DNA of 64,000 nt from an uncultured Blautia sp. (lineage in GTDB: Bacteria > Bacillota > Clostridia > Lachnospirales > Lachnospiraceae). The number at the start of each line of letters is the position of its first letter. The first letter of the stretch is position 1. Position numbers and translations under genes: made by a program. The notes below the pieces were generated by a model. That model worked only from the letters and a program-made list of their open reading frames with translations. It ran no database searches and was not told the origin of the DNA. Positions 43,337 to 51,481 of this stretch are shown here, piece by piece. The DNA lies in the NCBI GenBank assembly GCA_937900135.1, contig CALCDJ010000034.1:21964-85963 (forward strand), read 5' to 3'.

Positions 43337-44245
43337 ATGGAAAAAATCATTATCATAGGAGCCGGACCGGCAGGCATCTCTGCAGCCCTTTATGCAGCAA
43401 GAGGAAATATGGACCCACTGGTAATTTATGAGGGAACAGGCGCCCTGGATAAGGCGGAAAAAATAGAAAACTATTATGGTCTGGAGCAGCCGCTGTCCGG
43501 AAAAGAACTTTATGAGCGGGGAATCGCCCAGGCGAAAGCTCTGGGAGTTCGTTTTCTGGAAACCCAGGTTCTGGGAATGGGCGGATTTGATACTTTCGAG
43601 ATTCACACAAAGGAAGGAACCCTGGAGGCAGAAAGTGTCATTCTGGCCACCGGAAGCCGGCGGAAGACCCCTCCCATTGCAGGAGTTCAGGAATTTGAAG
43701 GTCGTGGCGTCAGCTATTGCGCCGTGTGCGATGCATTTTTTTACCGGGGAAAACAGGTAGCCATTCTGGGAAACAGTGATTTTGCTCTTCATGAAGCAGA
43801 GGAGTTGAAAAATCTGGCAGCCGGGGTTACTATATATACAGATGGTCAGGAACCGGATTTTTCCAGAACACATGAAATTCCTGTAAATACCAGGAAGATT
43901 CAGGCTGTTGAAGGAGAAGATAAAGTATCGGGAATCCGGGTAAAGAGCGAAATGCAGGTGCAGGAGACAGGAATCCAGGCAGAGCAGATCATTCCCACAG
44001 ACGGTGTGTTTGTGGCCATGGGAACCGCGGGAAGTACAGAAATCGCCCGGCAGATGGGAGCAGAACTCACCGAAAAAGAAAATATCAAGGTGAATGAGGA
44101 AATGGAAACCACCATTCCCGGAATGTTTGCCGCAGGAGACTGCACCGGAGGACTTCTTCAGATCGCAAAGGCTGTCTATGAAGGGGCGCTGGCAGGTATG
44201 AATGCCGGAAAATACGTAAGAAAACGAAACAGACAAACCAGTTGA
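43337..44245 (+). CDS. thioredoxin reductase-like flavoprotein lacking NADPH motifs
   Basis: The 302-residue protein has the FAD motif GAGPAGISAALYAARG, the redox-active Cys128-Ala-Val-Cys131 pair (SYCAVCDAFF) and the C-terminal FAD motif GMFAAGDCTGG of thioredoxin reductase. The NADPH-binding GGGDSA is replaced by GNSDFA at 145-150, and no HRR motif follows (TIYTDGQEPDF instead). It may therefore take electrons from another donor, as the ferredoxin-dependent flavin thioredoxin reductases of Clostridia do. Thioredoxin follows after 49 bp, probably its substrate. ATG at 43337 is preferred over the adjoining GTG at 43334. Confidence 0.87.
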   Translation: MEKIIIIGAGPAGISAALYAARGNMDPLVIYEGTGALDKAEKIENYYGLEQPLSGKELYERGIAQAKALGVRFLETQVLGMGGFDTFEIHTKEGTLEAESVILATGSRRKTPPIAGVQEFEGRGVSYCAVCDAFFYRGKQVAILGNSDFALHEAEELKNLAAGVTIYTDGQEPDFSRTHEIPVNTRKIQAVEGEDKVSGIRVKSEMQVQETGIQAEQIIPTDGVFVAMGTAGSTEIARQMGAELTEKENIKVNEEMETTIPGMFAAGDCTGGLLQIAKAVYEGALAGMNAGKYVRKRNRQTS

Positions 44246-44294
44246 AAAAACAACAGAATCATAGAATTTGATATGAAAGAAAAGGAGAATGATT

Positions 44295-44597
44295 ATGGCA
44301 AAAGTAATTACAGCGCAGAATTTTGAAACAGAAGTATTAAAGGCAGACAAACCGGTACTGGTTGACTTTTGGGCAACCTGGTGCGGACCATGCAGACGTC
44401 AGGCTCCCATTGTGGAAGAACTGGCAGAGGAAGGCTATGCAGTAGGCAAGGTGGATGTGGACGCAGAACCTTCTCTGGCACAGCAGTTCCAGATTATGAG
44501 CATTCCCACACTTCTGGTCTTTAAAGGCGGAAAAGAAGTACAGCGTCTGGTGGGCCTCACAGGAAAAGAAACTTTAAGAGGTCTGTTACAGGACTGA
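44295..44597 (+). CDS. trxA: thioredoxin
   Basis: This 100-residue disulfide reductase has the active site Trp-Cys30-Gly-Pro-Cys33 in DFWATWCGPCRRQAP. The cis-Pro loop is MSIPTLLVFKGGKE. ATG at 44295 follows AAAGGAGA; the in-frame ATG at 44289 lies too close to that site. It forms a pair with the upstream flavoprotein, and a radical SAM gene starts 18 bp downstream. Confidence 0.96.
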   Translation: MAKVITAQNFETEVLKADKPVLVDFWATWCGPCRRQAPIVEELAEEGYAVGKVDVDAEPSLAQQFQIMSIPTLLVFKGGKEVQRLVGLTGKETLRGLLQD

Positions 44598-44615
44598 TGA
44601 GATCAGGGGTAGAGA

Positions 44616-46295
44616 ATGAAGATTTTATTAGCAGCATGCAATGCAAAATATATTCATTCCAATCTGGCCGTATACGATCTTATGGCCTATGGCAAGGCAT
44701 ACCACAGCCATCTGCTTTTGCGGGAATATACCATTAACCAGCAAAAGGATGAGATCCTGGGGGATCTTTACAGAAGCAGGGCGGACGTGGTGTGCTTTTC
44801 CTGCTATATTTGGAATATTTCTTTTATCAGGGAGCTGGCGGCAGATCTTAAAAAAATCCTTCCGGAAGTGCAGATCTGGGCTGGCGGTCCGGAGGTATCC
44901 TTTGACGGGGAACAGTTTCTGAGAGAAAATCCTGCTTTTTCCGGTGTGATGGTGGGAGAAGGGGAGGAAACCTTTGCACAGCTTCTGAAGTATTATGTGG
45001 ATGAAACCGGAAGTTTGAGGGAAATCTGTGGAATTGTTTACAGAGATGGGGAAGAAATCTTCCACAATGGCTGGCGGGAGATTATGAATCTAAGCCAGGT
45101 TCCTTTTGTTTATGAGAATCTGGAAGAATTTCAAAATCGGATCATTTATTATGAAAGCAGCAGGGGATGTCCTTTTTCCTGTTGTTACTGCCTGTCTTCT
45201 GTGGACAAAAAGCTGCGCTTTCGGGATCTTTCCCTGGTAAAGAAGGAACTGCAGTTTTTCCTGGATCAGAAGGTGATGCAGGTGAAATTTGTGGATCGTA
45301 CCTTTAACTGTAAGCACGAACATGCTATGGAAATCTGGAAATATATCCTGGAGCATGACAATGGAATTACGAATTTTCATTTTGAGATATCAGCAGACCT
45401 GCTTCGGGAAGAAGAACTGGAACTGATGGAACAGATGCGGCCGGGACTGATTCAGCTGGAGATCGGAGTGCAGTCCACCAATCCCCAGACCATCAGGGCA
45501 ATTCACCGGAATATGGATCTGAACAAATTAAAAAAAGTGGTGAGCCGGATTCACAGCTTTGGAAATATCCATCAGCATCTGGATTTGATCGCAGGCCTTC
45601 CCTATGAGGATTATGAGACTTTTGGACGTTCCTTTAATGAGGTTTATGCCATGAAGCCCCAGCAGCTTCAGCTGGGCTTTCTGAAGGTGCTAAAGGGCTC
45701 CGGAATGATGGAAATGGCAGAGGAATATGGAATTCTTTATAAAACAAAGGAACCCTATGAGGTGCTGGCAACAAAATGGCTTTCCTATGGGGATATTTTG
45801 TGCCTCAAAATGGTGGAAAATATGGTGGAAGTGTATTATAATAATGGTCAATTCCAGACAACTCTTAATTATCTGGAACTGTTTTTCCCCAACATGTTTA
45901 CCTTCTATGAGGCATTGGGACGTTTCTATGAGAAAAAAGGGTACCATGAAATTTCTCATTCCCGCATGCGAAGATATGAAATCCTGTTGGAATTTCTGGA
46001 GGAGTATCCGGAGATTTCCAGAGAAGAAGCGGCAGAGAGAATGCTGTATGATCTCTATCTGAGAGAAAACATAAAGAGCCGTCCTTCCTTTGCTTTGTCA
46101 CAGAAGCCATGGGAAAAAATGGTCTGGTCCTATCGGAGAGCCCATAAGATCCCAAAGACTGCCCACATAGAGGTTTTTTCGGGGGAAAAAGTCATATTGT
46201 TTGAGTATACCAGTCGTGATCCGCTGACACATAATGCGCATACAGAGGAAATACCTTTTGAGATGTTAAAGGCGGCAGACAGCTTTGGAAAATAA
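44616..46295 (+). CDS. B12-binding-domain radical SAM protein (DUF4080 type)
   Basis: The 559-residue protein has an N-terminal B12-binding-like Rossmann domain (ILLAACNAKYIHSNLAVYDL, VQIWAGGPEVSFDG) and a radical SAM core. The core carries cluster ligands Cys185, Cys189 and Cys192 (SRGCPFSCCYCLS) plus ISADLL and LEIGVQSTNPQTIRAI. A C-terminal helical DUF4080-like region follows. The substrate is unknown. Its N-terminus lacks the DxHxxG cobalamin-ligand motif, so B12 may bind differently or not at all. The ribosome site is GGGGTAGAG-like and weak. Confidence 0.88.
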   Translation: MKILLAACNAKYIHSNLAVYDLMAYGKAYHSHLLLREYTINQQKDEILGDLYRSRADVVCFSCYIWNISFIRELAADLKKILPEVQIWAGGPEVSFDGEQFLRENPAFSGVMVGEGEETFAQLLKYYVDETGSLREICGIVYRDGEEIFHNGWREIMNLSQVPFVYENLEEFQNRIIYYESSRGCPFSCCYCLSSVDKKLRFRDLSLVKKELQFFLDQKVMQVKFVDRTFNCKHEHAMEIWKYILEHDNGITNFHFEISADLLREEELELMEQMRPGLIQLEIGVQSTNPQTIRAIHRNMDLNKLKKVVSRIHSFGNIHQHLDLIAGLPYEDYETFGRSFNEVYAMKPQQLQLGFLKVLKGSGMMEMAEEYGILYKTKEPYEVLATKWLSYGDILCLKMVENMVEVYYNNGQFQTTLNYLELFFPNMFTFYEALGRFYEKKGYHEISHSRMRRYEILLEFLEEYPEISREEAAERMLYDLYLRENIKSRPSFALSQKPWEKMVWSYRRAHKIPKTAHIEVFSGEKVILFEYTSRDPLTHNAHTEEIPFEMLKAADSFGK

Positions 46296-46310
46296 AAAGA
46301 GGTGAAAGAA

Positions 46311-46415
46311 ATGGGAATGTTTGATCCGAAAAAACGTAAAATGATCACGGCGATCATCGCCTTGATTCTGGTTCTGGCCATGGTGGTTCCCACCGTGTTG
46401 TCTTTGGTTTTATAA
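46311..46415 (+). CDS. 34-residue single-pass membrane peptide
   Basis: ATG at 46311 follows AGAGGTGAAAG. The peptide starts MGMFDPKKRKMITAI, with a basic head, then one hydrophobic helix of about 20 residues and a short tail. It lies tightly between the radical SAM gene (15 bp) and the HypE-like gene (12 bp), which suggests a real translated gene of one operon. Function is unknown. Confidence 0.65.
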   Translation: MGMFDPKKRKMITAIIALILVLAMVVPTVLSLVL

Positions 46416-46427
46416 GGAGCGTATGAA

Positions 46428-47039
46428 ATGAAACTGGGACAAAAAGCAATGGAGCAATTACGGGCAGAAGTGACCGGATGTTTGAAGCCGGGAGATGAGC
46501 TGCTGGTCATAGGACCAGTGGCTCTTTCTGGAACTGTCTTTTTGACAGAGGCTTCCTATGGGTTCCTGAGAAAATTCTTTTCTGAGGGATTTTTAAGAGA
46601 AGCCAGTTGTCTGGAGCAGAAATATGGAACAGGAAGTCCAGCAGAAGAAAGCAGCGCCTGGAAGGCGGCAGAGGCAGCAGGCGCCACTGCATTGATTCCT
46701 ATGGGGGAGAGCGGGGTTCTTTCCGCACTCTGGAAGATGGCAGAGGCTTCTGGCGTGGGGCTTACTGCAGATCTCCGCAGGATTCCCATCCGTCAGGAAA
46801 CAATTGAAATCTGCGAAAAACTGGATATCAATCCTTATAAGCTCTGGTCAAGAGGGGGATTTCTGGCAGGGATTCCTTCCGGGGAAGGGCTGGTGCAGAC
46901 GTGCTGCCAGATGGGAATTATGGCAGCTGTGATCGGACAGACCAATAAGGGAAACGACAGGCTTTTATACAGTGGTGAGAATGTCCGTTATCTGGAACGG
47001 CCTGGACGGGACGAAAAGGAGAAGTTATGGCAAGATTAA
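46428..47039 (+). CDS. AIR-synthase/HypE C-terminal-like protein
   Basis: The 203-residue protein resembles the C-terminal half of HypE/AIR synthase-related proteins. ALIPMGESGVLSALWKMAEASGVGLTADL and IPIRQETIEICEKLDINPYKLWS follow the family's ATP-binding-domain pattern. The usual N-terminal AIR-synthase domain with its ATP-binding Asp residues is absent, so catalytic activity as in HypE is doubtful. It overlaps trmL by 13 bases. No hydrogenase genes are nearby. Function is unknown. Confidence 0.65.
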   Translation: MKLGQKAMEQLRAEVTGCLKPGDELLVIGPVALSGTVFLTEASYGFLRKFFSEGFLREASCLEQKYGTGSPAEESSAWKAAEAAGATALIPMGESGVLSALWKMAEASGVGLTADLRRIPIRQETIEICEKLDINPYKLWSRGGFLAGIPSGEGLVQTCCQMGIMAAVIGQTNKGNDRLLYSGENVRYLERPGRDEKEKLWQD

Positions 47040-47527
47040 ATATTGTATTACATGAGCCGGAGATTCCGGCAAATACTGGAAATATCGGGAGAACCTGTGT
47101 GGCAACAGGAACAAGGCTGCATTTGATCGAGCCTTTGGGATTTTTGTTAAATGAGAAGGCTATCAAAAGAGCCGGCATGGATTACTGGAAGGATCTGGAT
47201 GTGACCACGTATCTGAACTATGAAGATTTTCTGAACCGAAATCCAGGGGCAAAGATCTATTATGCCACCACAAAAGCGCCAAAGACTTACACAGAGGCTT
47301 CCTATGAGGAGGACTGTTACATTATGTTTGGTAAAGAAAGCGCAGGAATTCCAGAAGAAATCCTTCTGCAAAATCAGGAAACCTGTGTGCGTATTCCCAT
47401 GATCGGAGACATTCGTTCTCTGAATCTGAGCAATTCTGTGGCCATTGTTCTTTATGAAGCATTAAGACAGAATCATTTTGATCATATGAATCTTCAGGGA
47501 CATTTGACCAGATACCAGTGGAAATGA
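47027..47527 (+). CDS. trmL: tRNA (cytidine/uridine-34 2'-O)-methyltransferase
   Basis: This 166-residue SPOUT methyltransferase modifies the wobble base of tRNA-Leu. Signatures are LNIVLHEPEIPANTGNIGRTC at the N-terminus, the trefoil-knot segments MFGKESAGIPEEIL and IPMIGDIRSLNLSNSVAIVLYE, and a normal family length. Its start lies inside the end of the HypE-like gene, indicating coupled translation. Confidence 0.96.
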   Translation: MARLNIVLHEPEIPANTGNIGRTCVATGTRLHLIEPLGFLLNEKAIKRAGMDYWKDLDVTTYLNYEDFLNRNPGAKIYYATTKAPKTYTEASYEEDCYIMFGKESAGIPEEILLQNQETCVRIPMIGDIRSLNLSNSVAIVLYEALRQNHFDHMNLQGHLTRYQWK

Positions 47528-47571
47528 ACCATATGAATTTTTTACTATAAAAAAAGAAAAAGGAGGAGCCT

Positions 47572-49299
47572 ATGGAGCTGGAAAAATATCGCATTCACTC
47601 AAGTATGGCAAGGGGTCTGGAACCGGCAGAGCTGGTTTTTAAAAATGCCAACGTGTTTTTATCCCATACAGGAGAATTCAAAAAGGGGGATGTGGCCATT
47701 GCAGATGGAATCATCCTTGGTGTGGGCAATTACCAGGGAAAAACGGAAATCGATCTGGAAGGCAAGTATCTTTGCCCAGGATTTATTGACAGCCATCTCC
47801 ATCTGGAATCCACACTGGTGACCCCGGCTGAACTGGTACGCCAGGCAGCCCAGTGCGGAACCACCACATTTATTGTGGATCCTCACGAATCAGCGAATGT
47901 ATCCGGAGAGGAAGGAATCGATTATATTCTGGAACAGACAGAGGATGCGCCGGCCAATGTATATGTGATGATGCCTTCCTGTGTACCGGCGACCCATGTG
48001 GATGACAATGGATGTATCCTGACGGCTGGTAAGATGAAAAACTATCTTTCTCATCCAAGGATTCTTGGCTTGGGAGAAGTTATGGATGCCCCTTCTGTGA
48101 TCCATGGAAACGTATCTATGTATGAGAAGCTGTCCCTGTTTAAGGACAGAGTCTGTGACGGTCATGCGCCTTTCCTGGAGCATGGGGATCTGAATGCTTA
48201 TGCGTTGGCAGGAATTTCTACGGATCATGAATGTGTTACATATGAATATGCTATGGAAGAGTGCAGAAAGGGAATGCAGGTTCTGATTCGAGAAGGAAGC
48301 GCAGCTCATAATCTGGATGCCATTGTTTCCGGAATCGTAAAGAATCACACAGATACATCTGGTTTTTGCTTCTGTACAGACGATAAGCATATTGAAGAGA
48401 TTCGCCGGGAGGGACATATCAATTATAATATCAGACGGTCAGTGGAATTGGGCCTGCCGGTGGAAAAAACCCTGAAAATGGCAACCATTCAGGCTGCCCG
48501 GTGTTATGGACTGAAGCATCTGGGCGCCATTGCGCCAGGCTGCCAGGCAGATCTTGTGGTGCTGAAGGATCTGAGCAGTCTTGCAATTGAAGACGTTTAC
48601 CATAAAGGAATCCGGATCATACCAGATGAAAAAATTGAAATCAAACCATGCGCACCTCAGCTGAAGAATACGGTACATCTCCTGAACTTCAGTGAGGAAC
48701 GGCTGAAACTTCCATTTAAGGCTTCCAGAGCACACATCATTCAGATGGAAGAGGGACAGATTACCACCAAAGATATTCAGGAAGAAGTTCCTTTCCTGGA
48801 AAAAGACGGAGAGAAGTGGTTTGCGCCAGATGACTGCTATCAGAAGATTGCAGTGATTGAACGTCATAAGCATACCGGAAAGGTTGGTGTGGGAATTGTT
48901 AAGGGCTTTGGACTTAGAAATGGGGCCATTGCTTCCAGTGTCTCCCACGATTCTCACAATATCATTGTAATTGGAGACAACGATGGGGATATGGCGCTGG
49001 CAGTGGAAGAACTGATTCGTACCCAGGGAGGATATACCCTGGTAGAGAAAGGTCATATTTATGGAACCCTTCCATTGCCGGTGATGGGGCTTATGAGCGA
49101 CGCGGGCTATGATAAGGTCAATGAAGCCCTGGCTTATATGATTCCCAAGGCGCATGAGATGGGAATTCCAGAAGGTTTCGACCCTTTTATTACCCTTTCC
49201 TTTATGGCGCTTCCGGTGATTCCTGAGATCCGGATTACTCCAAGAGGCATTTATCTGGTTGCAGAAGATCGGATGTTGAAAACTCCTTTTGATCAATAG
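47572..49299 (+). CDS. ade: adenine deaminase
   Basis: The enzyme converts adenine to hypoxanthine and ammonia in purine salvage. The 575-residue amidohydrolase shows GFIDSHLHLESTLVTP (metal-binding His-x-His), TTTFIVDPHESANVSG, EVMDAPSV, DGHAPFLEH, STDHECVTYEYA and FCTDDKH, matching AdeC-type adenine deaminases. AGGAGGAG precedes the ATG. It ends at a very stable terminator shared with the opposing kinase gene. Confidence 0.95.
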   Translation: MELEKYRIHSSMARGLEPAELVFKNANVFLSHTGEFKKGDVAIADGIILGVGNYQGKTEIDLEGKYLCPGFIDSHLHLESTLVTPAELVRQAAQCGTTTFIVDPHESANVSGEEGIDYILEQTEDAPANVYVMMPSCVPATHVDDNGCILTAGKMKNYLSHPRILGLGEVMDAPSVIHGNVSMYEKLSLFKDRVCDGHAPFLEHGDLNAYALAGISTDHECVTYEYAMEECRKGMQVLIREGSAAHNLDAIVSGIVKNHTDTSGFCFCTDDKHIEEIRREGHINYNIRRSVELGLPVEKTLKMATIQAARCYGLKHLGAIAPGCQADLVVLKDLSSLAIEDVYHKGIRIIPDEKIEIKPCAPQLKNTVHLLNFSEERLKLPFKASRAHIIQMEEGQITTKDIQEEVPFLEKDGEKWFAPDDCYQKIAVIERHKHTGKVGVGIVKGFGLRNGAIASSVSHDSHNIIVIGDNDGDMALAVEELIRTQGGYTLVEKGHIYGTLPLPVMGLMSDAGYDKVNEALAYMIPKAHEMGIPEGFDPFITLSFMALPVIPEIRITPRGIYLVAEDRMLKTPFDQ

Positions 49300-49308
49300 G
49301 GGAATGTA

Positions 49309-49350
49309 TAAGGGGCAGATGTGACTCGTGGGAGTCACATCTGCCCCTTA
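49309..49350. terminator. bidirectional terminator with a perfect 19-bp stem
   Basis: Positions 49309-49327 and 49332-49350 are exact complements around a four-base loop, with TTTAG beyond. The stop codon of the minus-strand kinase lies within the stem. Confidence 0.88.
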
Positions 49351-50769
49351 TTTAGAACTGTCCTTGCTTTTTTCCAGGGTAAAAATAAATTCTGTACCGA
49401 TTCCTTCGGTGCTGATAACATTGATGTTCTGATCATGGGCATTGATGATTTCTTTTACAATTGCAAGCCCAAGTCCGGTTCCCTTGCGGTCCTTTCCACG
49501 GGACGCGTCGCTTTTATAAAAACGTTCCCATATCTTGGAAAGATTTTCTCTGGGGATGCCGCAGCCGTGATCCTTGACAGAGACAAAAATCTTTCCATTT
49601 TTTTCTGTGGTTTCCAGAATGATAGAGGAACCGTTGCCGCTGAATTTGATGGCATTATCCAGAAGATTATACAAAACCTGCTGAATCTGTTCCTCATCTG
49701 CATTGACGTACAGTTCTTTGCCGGAGAGAATCAGTTCCAGAAGGATTTTTTTCTGTGTACAGATTCCTTCAAAGGTGGCTGCTGTCTGTTTGATCATTTC
49801 ATTAATATCGAATACCTGAATGTGCATCATTCTTTTTTGTACATCCAGTTCATTTAATGTCAACAGGCTTCGGGTGAGCTTTTCCAGGCGGCTGGATTCG
49901 TAGGCAATGATCTTTAAATATTTCTCCTGCATTTCCATAGGAATGGTTCCGTCCAGCATGGCTTCCACATATCCCTTAATAGAAGTCAGAGGAGAGCGGA
50001 AATCGTGGGAAACGTCAGAGATAAACTTTCTCTGGTAATTTCCGTTTTTGTTGAGCCGTTCCGCCATGTAGTTCAGAGTATGGGCAAGGTAGCCCATCTC
50101 ATCTTCGGAAGAAACCGGGATGTGATAGGATAAATTTCCATTGGCATACTCAGCTGCTCCAAGGCTGATCTGTCGCAAAGGCGTCTGTACCATTTTGTGA
50201 TAAAACAGTATGAGAAAGAACATGGAAAGATAAAGTACCAGACATAAAAGCTGCAGGATGATCAGGAGCGATGCCCGAATCTGATAGAGATTACTCATGA
50301 GATAGTGAATGGTCACATATCCCTTGGTGATCATGTCTGAAGTAATGGGTACAATCACACTGAGGTAATCTTCATGAAAATATCCATAAAAATTTCCAAT
50401 ATGATAGTAACTCCCCTTCAGGGAGGTGGGATCAAACTGTCGGATGTTAATGGGCGTATCCGGGGAAATATCTTTCCGGGTGCTTACTACGATTTCTCCT
50501 TTGTTGTTCAGAAGCCAGATCAGGGAATTCTGAAATTTGGCCATGGAGATAAGCGCTTCCTGTACAGAACCCAGGTTAGAGGAGGAAATGTTGTGCTTAA
50601 TGGTATCATTTTCTGCAATGGAGCAGGCTTCTGCATAAAGTTTTTCGCTGATGGTGTCTTCCAGATACCGTTCAACCAGAAAAGAACCTCCTGCAGTGAC
50701 CAGAAAGAAGCAAAATATTCCGATAAAGGCATAGCAGGTCAGCAGCTTTGAGTACAGGGACTGTTTCAT
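49348..50769 (-). CDS. membrane sensor histidine kinase (HAMP type)
   Basis: The 473-residue kinase has two membrane helices (about 9-30 and 165-190) framing an extracellular sensor, a HAMP linker (QISLGAAEYANGNLSYHIP), and the HisKA site ISDVSHDFRSPLTSIKGY. The ATPase lobes show LLDNAIKFS, VKDHGCGIP, RKGTGLGLAIVKEI. It overlaps the response regulator start-to-stop by 4 bases, forming a mutS2-regulator-kinase operon. The signal sensed is unknown. Confidence 0.94.
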   Translation of the reverse strand: MKQSLYSKLLTCYAFIGIFCFFLVTAGGSFLVERYLEDTISEKLYAEACSIAENDTIKHNISSSNLGSVQEALISMAKFQNSLIWLLNNKGEIVVSTRKDISPDTPINIRQFDPTSLKGSYYHIGNFYGYFHEDYLSVIVPITSDMITKGYVTIHYLMSNLYQIRASLLIILQLLCLVLYLSMFFLILFYHKMVQTPLRQISLGAAEYANGNLSYHIPVSSEDEMGYLAHTLNYMAERLNKNGNYQRKFISDVSHDFRSPLTSIKGYVEAMLDGTIPMEMQEKYLKIIAYESSRLEKLTRSLLTLNELDVQKRMMHIQVFDINEMIKQTAATFEGICTQKKILLELILSGKELYVNADEEQIQQVLYNLLDNAIKFSGNGSSIILETTEKNGKIFVSVKDHGCGIPRENLSKIWERFYKSDASRGKDRKGTGLGLAIVKEIINAHDQNINVISTEGIGTEFIFTLEKSKDSSK

Positions 50770-51467
50770 TCTCCTTTTACCTCAAATTTGTACCCGATTC
50801 CCCATACCGTAGCCAGGGTCCAACGGGGATGATCCTTGATTTTCTCACGAAGGCGTTTAATATGTACATCTACCGTTCTGGTATCGCCAATATACTCATA
50901 GCCCCAGATATGATCCAGAAGCTGCTCTCTGGTAAATACCTGATTGGGAGAGGAGGCAAGAAAATACAAAAGCTCCAGTTCCTTGGGGGGCATATCAATC
51001 TGACGCCCCATATACGTAACGGAGTAATTGGTCAGATTAATCGTGAGATCCGGATAAGAAACACATTTTTCGTTGGAGGAAACGGTGGGCTGCTTCACCT
51101 GGAAACGGCGGAGAACAGCGCGGACACGGGCTACCAGTTCCTTGGAATCAAAGGGTTTGATAATGTAATCGTCAGCGCCAAGCTCCAGGCCAAGAACCTT
51201 ATCAAAGGTTTCTCCCTTGGCAGAGAGCATAATAATGGGAATATTGGAAAGATGGCGGATTTCCCGGCATACCTGATAACCGTCGATCCCTGGCAGCATC
51301 AGATCCAGGAGAATCAGATCCGGATGGAACTGCTGAAACTCTTGGAGCGCCTGTTCCCCATCGTTGACGATCTTTGTCTCAAAGCATTCCTTAGTCAGAT
51401 ACAAAGAAATAAGCTCTGCAATATTATTGTCATCGTCAACAATTAAAATTTTCTGTTTTGAAACCAT
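50766..51467 (-). CDS. OmpR/PhoB-family response regulator
   Basis: The 233-residue protein has a receiver domain (acidic pocket DDDNN, phospho-Asp55 in LILLDLMLPGIDG, Lys in IIKPFDSKEL). A winged-helix DNA-binding domain follows, with LLYFLASSPNQVFTREQLLDHIWGYEY and TVDVHIKRLREK. It is the cognate of the kinase encoded immediately downstream and lies 14 bp after mutS2. The partner targets are not apparent. Confidence 0.95.
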   Translation of the reverse strand: MVSKQKILIVDDDNNIAELISLYLTKECFETKIVNDGEQALQEFQQFHPDLILLDLMLPGIDGYQVCREIRHLSNIPIIMLSAKGETFDKVLGLELGADDYIIKPFDSKELVARVRAVLRRFQVKQPTVSSNEKCVSYPDLTINLTNYSVTYMGRQIDMPPKELELLYFLASSPNQVFTREQLLDHIWGYEYIGDTRTVDVHIKRLREKIKDHPRWTLATVWGIGYKFEVKGE

Positions 51468-51481
51468 ATCAAGTTCTCCTG

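Noticed and set aside
43226..44350. 374-codon open frame on the minus strand
   Set aside because: It mirrors the thioredoxin reductase-like gene and has no recognisable motif or ribosome site.
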